Notes under the pieces: model-generated
Told to the model about the DNA's origin: nothing
The model's input: only the letters and a program-made list of their open reading frames with translations
Database searches by the model: none
Shown: positions 1-8,923 of the stretch, in pieces
Numbering within the stretch: position 1 is the stretch's first letter
Layout of the letters: the number at the start of each line of letters is the position of its first letter
Made by a program: the position numbers and the translations under genes
Assembly: GCF_003052165.1 (NCBI RefSeq)
Contig: NZ_CP024869.1
Span: forward strand, 2,948,001-3,012,000
Direction of reading: 5' to 3'
Origin: Dietzia sp. JS16-p6b
GTDB lineage: Bacteria; Actinomycetota; Actinomycetes; Mycobacteriales; Mycobacteriaceae
DNA: 64,000 nt

Positions 1-1021
1 TCAGGCCCTGCAGCGCGAGGGCGCGTCCGAGACCCTCGGCGCGGGCCAGGGCGGGCGCGGTCCCGTTGAGGGTGTCCAGCGCGGGCCGCTCGAGCGCGGT
101 GCCCCGCAGCTCGACGGGCAGGTCGCGGGTCTCGGCCGGCGGCGGGGTGAGGTTGGCGGGCCCCCCGACCTCCTGGTCGGTGACCCACTTCCAGGAGTAG
201 AAGACCTTGCGGGGGGTGTCGCCGAGACCGTAGTAGTCGTCGCGCTCGGCGATCCAGGCGAAGATGTCGTTCAGGCGGCGCTCCTGGGCGAGCGCGCCCT
301 GCTCGGCCTGCTGGGACCACCGCCAGTCGGGGTGCGTGTTGGAATCCAGCACCATGCGACCGGTGTTCTCGGGGAACAGGGTCGCGAAGTCGGTGCCGAT
401 CGCGGTGCCGTAGGACACGCCCACGTAGTCGATCTCCGCGAGCCCGAGCGATTCGCGGACGGCGTTCATGTCGCGGGCCGCGTTCTCGGTGGTGAACGAG
501 GCCATGTAGGCCGGATCGGTGCCGAAGCAGGCGTCATGCAGCGCGTTGGCGGAGGTGGGGCCGACAAAGGCGACGTCACAGGTCATCGGGTTGGAACCGT
601 AGAGGCCCCGCGGCTGGACGGCCACGAGATCATGGTTCTCGTACAGGCCGGCCGGCGCGGTGCCGTCCAGGGGCGGACTCCAGAAGTTGAGCGCGTAGTT
701 GCCGGGCCCCCCGGGGTTGCCGAACACGGCCGACCTGGCCTGCCCGGACGAGGCCTTGATCCGGGTCAGCGCGACCTCGGTCCTGGCGCCGTCGGGCTGG
801 CTGTAGTCGACGGGGACCTCGACCGTCCCGCACTCGAGACCCGCCGGCATGTACTCGGCCTCGATCCCGAGCATCTCGGTACAGTCCTGCCACTTGACCG
901 GGGCGGCGGCGGCCACTCCGGTACCAAGAAGTGCGATCGCCCCGACGACCGCGGTGGTGCCAACGAAAGTGCTAGACGGCTGCACCGATCCCCGATTCCA
1001 TGTTGTGTAGATGACTGCCAT
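1..1021 (-). CDS. Secreted alpha/beta-hydrolase, tripeptidyl-aminopeptidase-like, 3' end outside window
   Basis: A serine hydrolase of the actinobacterial tripeptidyl aminopeptidase family (SlpD/E and Hip1 relatives), probably acting on peptides or esters outside the cytoplasm. About 340 residues are visible. The frame is still open at base 1, so roughly the last third, normally carrying the TAP C-terminal domain, is missing. An N-terminal hydrophobic segment ending in VAAAAP looks like a Sec signal peptide. The oxyanion region is GNPGGPGN and the nucleophile elbow is YVGVSYGTA (G-x-S-x-G). The start is uncertain: ATG at 1021 gives the longest protein, while GTG at 985, preceded by GGGG, would place the signal peptide closer to the start. 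It is the last minus-strand gene and is separated from the haem operon by about 175 bp. The substrate cannot be deduced. Confidence 0.8.
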   Translation of the reverse strand, partial: MAVIYTTWNRGSVQPSSTFVGTTAVVGAIALLGTGVAAAAPVKWQDCTEMLGIEAEYMPAGLECGTVEVPVDYSQPDGARTEVALTRIKASSGQARSAVFGNPGGPGNYALNFWSPPLDGTAPAGLYENHDLVAVQPRGLYGSNPMTCDVAFVGPTSANALHDACFGTDPAYMASFTTENAARDMNAVRESLGLAEIDYVGVSYGTAIGTDFATLFPENTGRMVLDSNTHPDWRWSQQAEQGALAQERRLNDIFAWIAERDDYYGLGDTPRKVFYSWKWVTDQEVGGPANLTPPPAETRDLPVELRGTALERPALDTLNGTAPALARAEGLGRALALQGL

Positions 1022-1198
1022 ACGAATCGGACGCCGCGACCACTCAAGTTCACGAGCGTCACAAGCGTCCGAACCGGTCCAAATGTAGCCTGTGGTCGAC
1101 CACGCGAAGCGCCAACCCGCACCGACTCAGGGAACCGTCATCCGATCGTTACAGCCGGTGCGTCCTGCGGGACGAAACCGCTGGCAGAAGTGGATATA

Positions 1199-1441
1199 TC
1201 ACCGTCTGTTCCGGTGTCCGCGCCCGAGGACCGCGAGTGTCGTCGACACCATCGAGAGCGCGGCCGACAGCGTCGCCGCCAGCAGCAGCCAGGGCTCGGT
1301 GTAGGTCCGCATGATCACTCCCTCGACCGGGGGGTCCACCACGGGCGGCCGCACGGCCACGAGGTCGCGCGACAGCCACCACAACACCACCGCCAGAGCC
1401 GCCGCGAGGACGGCGAGCGCGGCGTGGCGCCGGGCGGTCAC
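1199..1441 (-). CDS. Small two-TM membrane protein, Rv0514-like
   Basis: An 80-residue protein with two hydrophobic helices (about residues 8-24 and 50-71) and a basic C-terminus. It overlaps the end of the preceding gene by 4 nt, so it is probably translationally coupled and is the last gene of the haem operon. In mycobacteria a similarly small protein, Rv0514, closes the hemACDB cluster; position and size fit, but this is inference from synteny rather than from a motif. No enzymatic residues are apparent. Role unknown. Confidence 0.65.
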   Translation of the reverse strand: MTARRHAALAVLAAALAVVLWWLSRDLVAVRPPVVDPPVEGVIMRTYTEPWLLLAATLSAALSMVSTTLAVLGRGHRNRR

Positions 1442-1986
1442 GTCGGATCCGCGGCGCTGCCCGGACCGGCGCCCCCGGAGCCGGTGCCGACGGAGCGGAC
1501 CGCGTCGCGGAGGGCGGCGTGCAGGGCGACCGGATCACGGGTCCAGGCCCGCACTTCGGCACCGGTGTCCAGGCGCAGGCCCACGGAGCGCCGTCGGCGC
1601 GGGACCTCCCGCAGCTCCCCGAGCGTGCGGGCGGTCTCCCATGAGGCCTCGGGGCGGCCGTCACCGGGCAGCGGGAGCACCTCCTCCACGCGGGCCAGCT
1701 CGAGCTCCTCGGTTCCCTGGATGTACACGGTCGGGGTGAGTCGGACGCGACCGTGGACGCGGGTGGCGGCGATCATCACCCCGTGGCACATCGCCGAGGC
1801 GATCGCACAGACCGTGAGCATGAGCCAGTGGACGGGCGCACCGGTGACCAGTTCGAACGCCGCGGCGCCCGCGCAGAACAGTGGCGCGGCGAAGATCCAG
1901 GCCCAACTCCACCCGTCCTCGGCGTACAGGATGGGCCCCTCGGGTTCGGACCCCGGCCGTTCGGGTTCACTCGCCGGCACGCGCAC
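1438..1986 (-). CDS. Conserved membrane protein, Rv0513-like
   Basis: A 182-residue protein with two adjacent transmembrane helices (about residues 28-47 and 52-73) followed by a cytoplasmic, Arg/Glu-rich domain. The arrangement resembles bacterial PH-like membrane proteins, but I see no decisive motif. The start overlaps the upstream gene by 20 nt, and the end overlaps the next gene by 4 nt, which indicates one transcript with the haem genes. Length and position equal mycobacterial Rv0513, downstream of hemB. Function unknown; a role in haem or envelope physiology would only be guilt by association. Confidence 0.7.
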   Translation of the reverse strand: MRVPASEPERPGSEPEGPILYAEDGWSWAWIFAAPLFCAGAAAFELVTGAPVHWLMLTVCAIASAMCHGVMIAATRVHGRVRLTPTVYIQGTEELELARVEEVLPLPGDGRPEASWETARTLGELREVPRRRRSVGLRLDTGAEVRAWTRDPVALHAALRDAVRSVGTGSGGAGPGSAADPT

Positions 1987-2566
1987 CGCCGCCGGTCGTG
2001 AACTTCATCGCCTCGGCGGTGTGCTGGCGCCACACGGCGGTCGCGGCGCACAGTCCCGCGAGAATCTGCAGCGAGATCACCAGGAAGGTGACGATCTCGC
2101 CCCGCTCCCCCGCGACCGCGACCCCGCCGAACACGCCGATCACCACCGAGACCGCGTCCACCACGAGGAATACCGCGACGATGTCCAGCATCGTCCGGGC
2201 CCAGCCCTTCCCCGCCCGCAAGCGGAAGGCCAGCCACACGGTCACCACGGCCGCGACCATCGCCAGTACGGCACCCACGCCCCGCGCGAACCCGAACAAC
2301 GCCTCGATGGAGATGTCCGCGGTCCCAGTGGTCTCGACCGCGTCGCGGAAGGCGTCACGCGTGGCCGGGGGGAGGTCACCGAAGCGCGTGGTGGCGGCAT
2401 TGAGCAGCATCCCCACGAGTGCGAAAGCGGTCGCGGCGAGCCACAGTCCCCACGCGGAGTGAACGTCGTCGGGCACCGGCCCGGCGGGGCTCTCCGGTCG
2501 ACCGTCGGCGCGCTCGGAGGGCCAGTCGGTGCGTTCGGGTGGACGCCACGGCCCGCTGCCCGTCAC
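1967..2566 (-). CDS. Four-TM membrane protein downstream of hemB
   Basis: A 199-residue integral membrane protein. The first about 35 residues are polar (Pro/Arg/Glu rich), followed by four hydrophobic segments separated by short loops, one loop carrying DLPPATRDAFRD. The start chosen is GTG at 2566, whose GTGA overlaps the hemB stop codon, a typical coupled junction; longer starts would lie inside hemB. It has no recognisable catalytic motif and no obvious counterpart in the mycobacterial operon, where Rv0513 follows hemB directly, so it looks like a lineage-specific addition to the haem operon. Confidence 0.75.
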   Translation of the reverse strand: MTGSGPWRPPERTDWPSERADGRPESPAGPVPDDVHSAWGLWLAATAFALVGMLLNAATTRFGDLPPATRDAFRDAVETTGTADISIEALFGFARGVGAVLAMVAAVVTVWLAFRLRAGKGWARTMLDIVAVFLVVDAVSVVIGVFGGVAVAGERGEIVTFLVISLQILAGLCAATAVWRQHTAEAMKFTTGGGARAGE

Positions 2567-3606
2567 CGCTGGCCCCACCCGTCGGCGAGGAGGCGTGCGG
2601 CGTGCAGCGCCCAGTAGGTCAGGACGATGTCCGCTCCGGCCCGACGGATGGAGGTCAACGACTCCATCACCGCCGGGTCGTGATCGATCCACCCCCGCTC
2701 GGCGGCGGCGGAGATCATCGCGTACTCCCCGGAGACCTGATAGGCGGCGACGGGGACGTCCGAGAGCTCGGCGGTCTGGCGCAGCACGTCGAGATAGCTC
2801 ATCGCCGGCTTGACCATGACCATGTCGGCACCCTCGTCCAGGTCCAGGCAGACCTCCCGCAGGGACTCGCGCAGGTTGGCGGGGTCCTGCTGATAGGTAC
2901 GCCGGTCACCGCGCAGCGAGGATCCGACGGCCTCACGGAACGGCCCGTAGAACGCGCTCGCGTACTTGGCGCTGTACGCCAACACGGCCACGTCGTGGAA
3001 GCCCTCGCGGTCCAGCGCCTCGCGGATGGCGATGATCTGACCGTCCATCATCCCGCTCGGCCCCACCACATGGGCTCCCGCGGCGGCCTGCGCCACGGCG
3101 AGTTCGGTGTATGCCGCCAGGGTGGCGTCGTTGTCGACGACCTGTTCGCCCCGCGGATCGGTACCCAGGACGCCGCAGTGCCCGTGGTCGGTGAACTCGT
3201 CCAGACAGGTGTCGGCCATCACCACGAGGTCGTCACCCACCTCCTCGCGGACGGTCGCCAGCGCCCGGTTGAGGATGCCGTCGGCCGCGGCGCCGCAGCT
3301 GCCGACGGCGTCCTTGTCCGCGTCGTGCGGAACCCCGAAGAGCATGATCCCGCCGAGTCCCGCCTCGGCGGCGGCGACGGCCTCGGCTCGCAGGGAGTCG
3401 ACCGTGTGCTGAACCACCCCGGGCAGGGAGGAGATGGGCTTCGGCTCCGCGATCCCGTCGGCGACGAACGCCGGAAGGACCAGCTGCCTGGGGGCGAGCG
3501 TGGTCTCGGCGACGAGCCTGCGCATCGCCGGCGTCGAGCGCAGCCGTCGCGGGCGCACCAGCGGTGCCGGGACGGATGCGGGATCGGTCTCACGCGGTGT
3601 GGTCAC
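2563..3606 (-). CDS. hemB: Delta-aminolevulinic acid dehydratase (porphobilinogen synthase)
   Basis: Condenses two 5-aminolevulinate molecules to porphobilinogen in the cytoplasm. Numbered from GTG 3606, the two Schiff-base lysines are visible: K214 in YSAKYAS and K266 in VMVKPAMSY. The metal loop reads DTCLDEFTDHGHCG: the first and third cysteines of the classical zinc triad remain but the middle one is Asp, a variant also found in mycobacterial HemB. Length (347 aa) is normal. An alternative GTG at 3636 adds ten residues. I prefer 3606 because a TACAGT -10-like box ends 7 nt upstream, suggesting an internal leaderless promoter in addition to read-through from hemD. The 3' end overlaps the next membrane gene by 4 nt. 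Confidence 0.95.
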   Translation of the reverse strand: MTTPRETDPASVPAPLVRPRRLRSTPAMRRLVAETTLAPRQLVLPAFVADGIAEPKPISSLPGVVQHTVDSLRAEAVAAAEAGLGGIMLFGVPHDADKDAVGSCGAAADGILNRALATVREEVGDDLVVMADTCLDEFTDHGHCGVLGTDPRGEQVVDNDATLAAYTELAVAQAAAGAHVVGPSGMMDGQIIAIREALDREGFHDVAVLAYSAKYASAFYGPFREAVGSSLRGDRRTYQQDPANLRESLREVCLDLDEGADMVMVKPAMSYLDVLRQTAELSDVPVAAYQVSGEYAMISAAAERGWIDHDPAVMESLTSIRRAGADIVLTYWALHAARLLADGWGQR

Positions 3607-3657
3607 GGGCTCCACTGTACGAAAGTCGCCTGTCACGCGGCGCGGCGCCGGTCGGTG

Positions 3658-5301
3658 TCAGCGCCGGCGCGCGCGACGCCGCGGGGGAGGCAGCTCGCCC
3701 GCGTCACGCAGCTGGTCGGCGTGCGCGGCGAGCGCGTCCACCAGGTCCAGCACCGACGCGTTGTCCGGCTGCACGTCCACGCGCAACCCGAACTCGGCGG
3801 CGGTCTCGGCGGTGCGCGGACCGATGCACGCGATCAGTGTCCGGGCGTGCGGCTTGCCGGCGATCCCCACCAGGTTGCGGACCGTGGAGGAGCTGGTGAA
3901 GCACACGGCGTCGAACCCGCCGCTCTTGATCATCTCGCGGATCTCCGCCGCCGGAGGGGCCGCGCGGACCGTGCGGTACGCGGTGACGTCCTCGATCTCC
4001 CAGCCGCGGCCGGTCAGCCCCTCGGCGAGGGTCTCGGTCGCGATGTCGGCGCGCGGCAACAGGACCCGGTTGACGGGGTCCAGGATGTCGTCGTACGGCG
4101 GGAAGACCTCGAGCAGACCCAGGCTGGACTGCTCGCCGGAGGGCAGAAGCTCGGGCTGGATGCCCAGCTCGCGGACCCGTTCCGCGGTGCCCTCGCCCAC
4201 GCAGGCGATCTTCACACCGGAGAACGCGCGCGCGTCGAGGCCGAACTCGCAGAACTTCTCCCACACCGCGCGGACCGCGTTGGAGGAGGTGAAGACGACC
4301 CACTGGTAGCGGCCGTCGACGAGGCCCTTGACGGCCCGCTCCATCTGGGCGGGGCTGCGGGGCGGCTCGACCGCGATGGTGGGGACCTCCACCGGCACGG
4401 CACCGTGCTCGGCGATGCGCTGGCTCATCTCGGCGGACTGAGCCTTGGTCCGGGGCACCAGCACGTTCCAGCCGAACATGGCCCGCGACTCCCACCACTG
4501 GTGGCGATGGCGTTCGCCGGCGGACTTGCCGATGGTCACCACGAGGTCGCCGTCCATCTCGCGACCGACCTCGGCCATGGTGGCCAGGGTGCCGTCGGCG
4601 GACTTCTGCGCGCAGAGCGAACCGGCGCAGGTCACGGTGACCGGGGTCCCGGCCCCCAGGCCCTGCTCGGCCAGCCCCGACGCGGCCTCGGCGAGGTGCC
4701 GGCCGGTGGTGCGCAGGACGATCGGACCGGGCGAGCTGACCAGGGAGGCCCAGTCGACCTTGCCGCGGCCGTCCGCGAACACGTAGCCGGACCCCAGGGC
4801 GATGCCCGCGAACGCGGGGACCGCGGTGGCCTCGGCGACACCCGGCACGACCTCGAACGGCACCACGGTGCGTCCGACCGCGGCGATCTCGGTGACGGTG
4901 GCGTCGGTCGTCATGGGGTCGCCGGTGACCAGCCGCACCACGTCGCGCCCCTTCTTGGCCTCGGCGACGAGCTGCTTGGCCACGGCGGCCGGTTCCCCCA
5001 GGACGGGACGCACATCCGCGGCGGTGGGAGCCGGCAGGGTCTTGAGGCGTTTGATCTCCGCCTTGTCCTCCGCGGCGACGGCGGCGTCCATCTCGGCGCG
5101 GCGGGCGTCGAGCAGTTCCTCCGGAACCGGGACGTCGCGTGCGACGAGCGCGAGCACCTCCGGGGAGACGTCGGCGTCGGCGAAGACCAGTGCGTTCCCC
5201 GCGAGGACCTCCCGGGCCCTGCAGGTGAGCATCCCCGCGTTGCCTGGGCCGCCGCCGACGAAGCGGACGGTTCCGGGGCGGGTGGTGCGTGCTCGAGTCA
5301 T
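3658..5301 (-). CDS. hemD: Bifunctional uroporphyrinogen-III methyltransferase-like/uroporphyrinogen-III synthase
   Basis: A 547-residue fusion as in mycobacterial HemD. The N-terminal half has the SAM-dependent tetrapyrrole methylase fold (VGGGPGNAGMLTCRA near the start, LVTGDPMTTDATVTE, and FEVVPGVAEATAVPAFAG). The C-terminal half, beginning around WNVLVPRTK, is uroporphyrinogen-III synthase (VVFTSSNAVRAVWEKF; VCFTSSSTVRNL), which cyclises hydroxymethylbilane to uroporphyrinogen III. The methylase motif that usually reads GDPFxFGRGGEE is degenerate here, so methylation (sirohaem/B12 branch) may be altered or lost while the synthase half serves haem. Start ATG 5301 has a GGAGAG ribosome site 7 nt upstream; ATG 5367, just after hemC, would add 22 poorly structured residues. 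It lies between hemC and hemB in the operon. Confidence 0.9.
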   Translation of the reverse strand: MTRARTTRPGTVRFVGGGPGNAGMLTCRAREVLAGNALVFADADVSPEVLALVARDVPVPEELLDARRAEMDAAVAAEDKAEIKRLKTLPAPTAADVRPVLGEPAAVAKQLVAEAKKGRDVVRLVTGDPMTTDATVTEIAAVGRTVVPFEVVPGVAEATAVPAFAGIALGSGYVFADGRGKVDWASLVSSPGPIVLRTTGRHLAEAASGLAEQGLGAGTPVTVTCAGSLCAQKSADGTLATMAEVGREMDGDLVVTIGKSAGERHRHQWWESRAMFGWNVLVPRTKAQSAEMSQRIAEHGAVPVEVPTIAVEPPRSPAQMERAVKGLVDGRYQWVVFTSSNAVRAVWEKFCEFGLDARAFSGVKIACVGEGTAERVRELGIQPELLPSGEQSSLGLLEVFPPYDDILDPVNRVLLPRADIATETLAEGLTGRGWEIEDVTAYRTVRAAPPAAEIREMIKSGGFDAVCFTSSSTVRNLVGIAGKPHARTLIACIGPRTAETAAEFGLRVDVQPDNASVLDLVDALAAHADQLRDAGELPPPRRRARRR

Positions 5302-5370
5302 TGTTCGTCTCTCCGTGGGGTGGGTGTCGCGCGCTGGCTGCGCGCGACGGGGAGGTTCAGGGGACATGGA

Positions 5371-6369
5371 TCAGGTCTCGGGAACGGTCGGTGGCGCGGT
5401 CGTCGACTCCTTCGGCACGAGCGGGGCCCGTTCCTCGGGGGACGTGTCGGTCATGAGGTCGCGTGCGCCCCGGGCGAGCAGGTCCGCCGCGAGTCGGCGG
5501 CCCAGGTCGTCGGCCGCCGCGACGGGGCCGTCGGGATGGTCGGAGGTGGTGGTGGTCCCCTCGGCGTGCAGGACCGTCGACCCGTCATGCGACGCGGCGA
5601 CGGCGTGCAGGGTGAGCACACCCCCGTCGAGCTCGGCGCGTGCCCCGACCGGCGCCGTGCACCCGGCCTCGAGTTCGGCGAGGAGACGGCGCTCGGCGGT
5701 CACCCTGATCCTCGAGGGAAGGTGGTCCAGGAGCGCGATCGCCTCGGTGGCGCCGGCGTCGTCGGCGCGGCATTCGACGGCGAGGGCGCCCTGGGCCGGG
5801 GCGGGGAGCATCTCGTCGACACCGAACCGCTGGGTGGCCCGCTCGCCCACGCCGACCCGGTCGAGCCCGGCGGCGGCCAAGACGACCGCGTCCAGGTCGC
5901 CGCTGGTCACGTACGACATGCGTGTGTCGATGTTGCCGCGCAGAGGGTGCAGGTCGAGATCCGGCCGGAGCGCGGCGAGCTGCGACCGCCGACGGGGCGC
6001 GGAGGTCCCGACGCGCGCGCCCTCGGGCAGCGTGGCCAGGGTCAGCCCGTCGCGTGCGATGAGCACGTCCGAGGGGTCAACCCGTGGTGGCACGACGATC
6101 GGCGCGAACCGGTCGTCGGGCGCCGTCGGGAGGTCCTTGTACGAGTGGACGGCGACGTCGCAGTCACCGCGCTCGAGTGCGGAGCGCAACTCCATGGTGA
6201 AGACGCCCACCCCGATGCGCTCGACCGGCGCCATCACCACGTCACCCCGGGTCCGCACGATCACCAGTTCCGCGGGGTGACCGGCGGCGATGAGGGCGTC
6301 CCGGACGTGCCCGGCCTGCGTGGTCGCGAGGGTGCTGCCCCGCGTCCCCACCTTCAGGGTCCTGCTCAT
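5371..6369 (-). CDS. hemC: Porphobilinogen deaminase (hydroxymethylbilane synthase)
   Basis: Polymerises four porphobilinogens into hydroxymethylbilane. The N-terminal signature [16 protein letters not shown] and the cofactor attachment site [13 protein letters not shown] are both present; the cysteine there carries the dipyrromethane cofactor. At 332 residues it is slightly longer than usual because of an acidic, Pro/Thr-rich C-terminal tail ending [10 protein letters not shown]. The ATG overlaps the hemA stop by 4 nt (ATGA), so hemA and hemC should be translationally coupled. Confidence 0.96.
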   Translation of the reverse strand: MSRTLKVGTRGSTLATTQAGHVRDALIAAGHPAELVIVRTRGDVVMAPVERIGVGVFTMELRSALERGDCDVAVHSYKDLPTAPDDRFAPIVVPPRVDPSDVLIARDGLTLATLPEGARVGTSAPRRRSQLAALRPDLDLHPLRGNIDTRMSYVTSGDLDAVVLAAAGLDRVGVGERATQRFGVDEMLPAPAQGALAVECRADDAGATEAIALLDHLPSRIRVTAERRLLAELEAGCTAPVGARAELDGGVLTLHAVAASHDGSTVLHAEGTTTTSDHPDGPVAAADDLGRRLAADLLARGARDLMTDTSPEERAPLVPKESTTAPPTVPET

Positions 6370-7736
6370 GACGCCTCCTCGTCCACGCTGGTCTCGTCCA
6401 GACGGCCCACGCTGTCGAGGTCGAACAGCGTCCGCACGACCGCCGCCAGGTTCTCGCCGTCGGGCTGGGCCGCGAGCTCCTTGAACCGGACCGTCGGCGG
6501 GTGCAGAAGCTTGTCCACGACCCGCCGGACGGTGTTGGCCACCTCGTCCCGGACCCTGTCGTCGAGGTCCGGCAACCGCGATTCCAACCGGCGCATCTCG
6601 GCGGCGACCACCTGGCCGCCGCGACCGCGGAGCTGGCCGATCAGCGGCCCGACGCCGGCCATGCGCTCGGCCTGGGTGTACGCCGCGAGTTCGGTGTCGA
6701 CGATGGTGCGGGCGGCGTCGGCGTCGGCGGCCGCGGCCGAGGTGGCCGGGTCGGCGTTCAGTTCCTCGATCCCCAACACGGTCACCCCCGGCAGGCCCGA
6801 GACGGAGGGATCGACGTCACGCGGCATTCCCAGATCGCAGATCACCAGCGGACGGCCCGGGCCGCGACGGGCGAGCGCGGTGTGCACGTCGCCCAGCGTC
6901 ACGACGGCGCCGACCGCGCCGGTACAGGTGAAGAGGATGTCCGCCGCGGCGATCCCGTCTGCGAGGTCCTCCATCGGGAACGCCGCGGCCGGGGTACCGG
7001 AATCCCGGGCGATCTCGGAGAGGCGATCGGCGCGGTCCGGCGTTCGGTTGGTGACGTCGATATGAGAGATCCCGGCACGACCCAGGTGCGCCACCGCGAG
7101 TCCGCCCATCGCGCCCGCCCCGAGCACGACCGCCCGGCGCCCGTCGAGACGACGCGACGGCGACCCGGTCGCCGCGGGAGCGGTCCCGGCGGTGTCCACC
7201 TCGGCGAGGATCTCCGCGGCGCGGTCGAGCGCCACCGACACCACCGAGGACCCGGCCGAGTCGATTCCCGTCTCGGTGTGGACTCGTTTGCCCACGTGGA
7301 GGGCCTGCTGAGCGAGTCGGTGCAAGGTCGTGCCCGCCGCGCCGATATCGGACGCGGACTGGTAGGCGGTACGGATCTGCCCGATGATCTGCTGCTCGCC
7401 CACCACCATCGAGTCCAGGCCCGACGCCACCGAGAACAGATGCTCGGCCGCCGACTCCGAGTAGCGGACGTAGAGGTGGCGGCTGAGTTCCTCGGCCGAG
7501 AGGCCCGAGTGCCGCGACAGCAGATCCACCACGTCGTCGAGCGCCGGGTGGAACGCCTCCACCGCCGCGTAGACCTCGACGCGGTTACACGTGGTGACGA
7601 TCATCGCCTCGTCGACGTGGCGGCCACTGATCAGGCTCTCGGTGAGGGCGTCGCGGTCGGCTTCCGCGACCGCGACCGACTCCAACAGGGCGACCGGGGC
7701 GCTGTGATGGGACAGACCCACCAGGAGAATGCTCAC
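6366..7736 (-). CDS. hemA: Glutamyl-tRNA reductase
   Basis: NADPH-dependent reduction of glutamyl-tRNA to glutamate-1-semialdehyde, the committed step of C5-pathway haem synthesis. Visible landmarks are the N-terminal [16 protein letters not shown], the catalytic cysteine in [11 protein letters not shown], the substrate loop [19 protein letters not shown], the nucleotide-binding VLGAGAMG and the C-terminal dimerisation helix region. The start is GTG 7736 (456 aa): a GGGGGT ribosome site sits about 5 nt upstream, and a longer start would add a non-homologous dozen residues. It is the first gene of the haem operon, with its promoter in the gap toward 8152. Inhibition by haem is expected for the family but not readable here. 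Confidence 0.95.
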   Translation of the reverse strand: MSILLVGLSHHSAPVALLESVAVAEADRDALTESLISGRHVDEAMIVTTCNRVEVYAAVEAFHPALDDVVDLLSRHSGLSAEELSRHLYVRYSESAAEHLFSVASGLDSMVVGEQQIIGQIRTAYQSASDIGAAGTTLHRLAQQALHVGKRVHTETGIDSAGSSVVSVALDRAAEILAEVDTAGTAPAATGSPSRRLDGRRAVVLGAGAMGGLAVAHLGRAGISHIDVTNRTPDRADRLSEIARDSGTPAAAFPMEDLADGIAAADILFTCTGAVGAVVTLGDVHTALARRGPGRPLVICDLGMPRDVDPSVSGLPGVTVLGIEELNADPATSAAAADADAARTIVDTELAAYTQAERMAGVGPLIGQLRGRGGQVVAAEMRRLESRLPDLDDRVRDEVANTVRRVVDKLLHPPTVRFKELAAQPDGENLAAVVRTLFDLDSVGRLDETSVDEEAS

Positions 7737-8152
7737 GACCGACCCCCGGACGCGAGTGCCGTTGGCACCCATGCCAGAATGGACACCGTCGCGTCAACTC
7801 GGGGCACATCGACTCGGGACACCGTCAACCGCGGGACGACACTGAACGCACAGCCGGAACAGTGGTCCACAGTCGGTCGTCTCCTGTCGGTCTGCACGGC
7901 TGCACGCAGGACGATTCCCCGTGGGAACCCCTGCCGGGACGGCCGTGGCCTGGGCCTGCGTTCGACCCGCAACGAACTCCACCGTAACCCGCTTGGCACC
8001 CCGGGACAAAACCGTCGCCGGGCCGGATGCTATGCCCGGGTGACGCCGTGCGGCCACCATGAGCGACGCGGCCCCTCGGCCGCTCTGGCCCATGTCGCGG
8101 CACGCGCGGCCACCCCACCGCCGGGGACGCGGAGGCGACGTACGGTCAAGCG
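7737..8152. other. Divergent intergenic region hemA / HNH gene
   Basis: About 415 bp without a convincing gene; the open frames here have no ribosome site and no recognisable protein signature. It must contain the hemA promoter (minus) and that of the HNH gene (plus). A TAGCAT hexamer on the minus strand at about 8026-8031 could be a -10 for hemA, giving a leader of nearly 300 nt. A short inverted repeat GTGCC-GTT-GGCAC lies around 7759-7769 close to the hemA start. No riboswitch was recognised. Confidence 0.4.
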
Positions 8153-8560
8153 GTGCCGCCTCGCCGCAGGTCCCCCGCGACCCCGTCCTCCACCACCGCG
8201 TCCCCGTCGAGACGTGGGTCCGGGCGGGCGTCCCGCGCCAGGTACGCGAAGCGACGGCAGCGACGCCTCTCGCGCGTCGACAACGACCTCACCGCGTCGC
8301 AGTGGGCCGACCTCCTCCACGCGTGGGCCGGATGCGCCTACTGCCGTTCGCCGGGCCCGGCCCTTCAGCGCGACTGCGTCATGCCCGTGTCGCGAGGCGG
8401 TCGCTACACGCTGGAGAACGTGGTCCCCGCGTGCGCCTCCTGCAACGCGAGCAAGCACAACAGCGAGGTCACCGGGTGGCTGCGGCGCAAGAAACTCGAC
8501 GAGCGCACGTTCCTGGTCCGGCACGCGACGATCCTGCGGGCCCTGCGAGCCGACGAGTAG
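8153..8560 (+). CDS. HNH-type nuclease-fold protein with Cys in place of the first His
   Basis: A 135-residue protein: a basic Pro/Ser/Arg-rich N-terminus (about 40 residues) followed by a zinc-ribbon HNH domain, with CAYC, then RDCVMPVSRGG, then ENVVPACASCNASKHN. The two CxxC pairs should bind structural zinc. The usual catalytic His of the Asp-His pair is Cys (RDC rather than VDH), which is unusual for an active nuclease, whereas the Asn and the final His are kept. The start is GTG 8153; the N-terminal extension is uncertain. It stands alone, convergent with the glutaredoxin gene. DNA binding or nicking is plausible; the biological role is unknown. Confidence 0.75.
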   Translation: MPPRRRSPATPSSTTASPSRRGSGRASRARYAKRRQRRLSRVDNDLTASQWADLLHAWAGCAYCRSPGPALQRDCVMPVSRGGRYTLENVVPACASCNASKHNSEVTGWLRRKKLDERTFLVRHATILRALRADE

Positions 8561-8582
8561 CGCGAGCCCGGTGGGCTAGGGT

Positions 8583-8852
8583 TCAGTCCCAGCCACCAAA
8601 CGGCTCGGGGGCGGCGAGGTCGGCGCTCAGCTCGTCGTCGTCGACCTCCCAACACGAGTGCTCCGCACCGTCCACCAGGACCACGGGCAGGCGGTCCCCG
8701 TATTCCACCGCGAGCTCGGGATCGGCGGCACGGTCCACGTCCACCACCTCGAGCCGGGCGCGCGCGCGGGCGCACAGCGGCAGCAGCTGGCCGTGGACGC
8801 GGACGCAGCTTCCGCAGCCCTCGCGGGTAAGCAGGGTCACCGTGTGCACCAT
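8583..8852 (-). CDS. Glutaredoxin-like thiol-disulfide protein (Rv0508-like)
   Basis: An 89-residue thioredoxin-fold protein with the active-site CGSC at residues 13-16 after a beta strand (VTLLTREG), the cis-Pro region RLPVVLVDG and a short acidic C-terminus. Small glutaredoxin-like proteins of this type (DUF836) are encoded beside hemA in mycobacteria. Here the gene is minus-strand and separated from hemA by the plus-strand HNH gene, so it is not in the same transcript. The likely role is cytoplasmic dithiol redox exchange, perhaps with mycothiol. The start ATG lies 71 bp from the divergent phosphatase start. Confidence 0.85.
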   Translation of the reverse strand: MVHTVTLLTREGCGSCVRVHGQLLPLCARARARLEVVDVDRAADPELAVEYGDRLPVVLVDGAEHSCWEVDDDELSADLAAPEPFGGWD

Positions 8853-8923
8853 GCACTGATAGTGCCCGACCCCCTCCGGGCTCCCCTAGGATGGGGTCCC
8901 ACCCCCACTAGGAGGTCCACCCG

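Noticed and set aside
2419-7065. A 1548-codon open frame on the plus strand across the haem operon
   Set aside because: It is antisense to five well-identified genes. Its product is His/Gly/Arg-rich with no domain, as expected from the third-position GC bias of the real genes.
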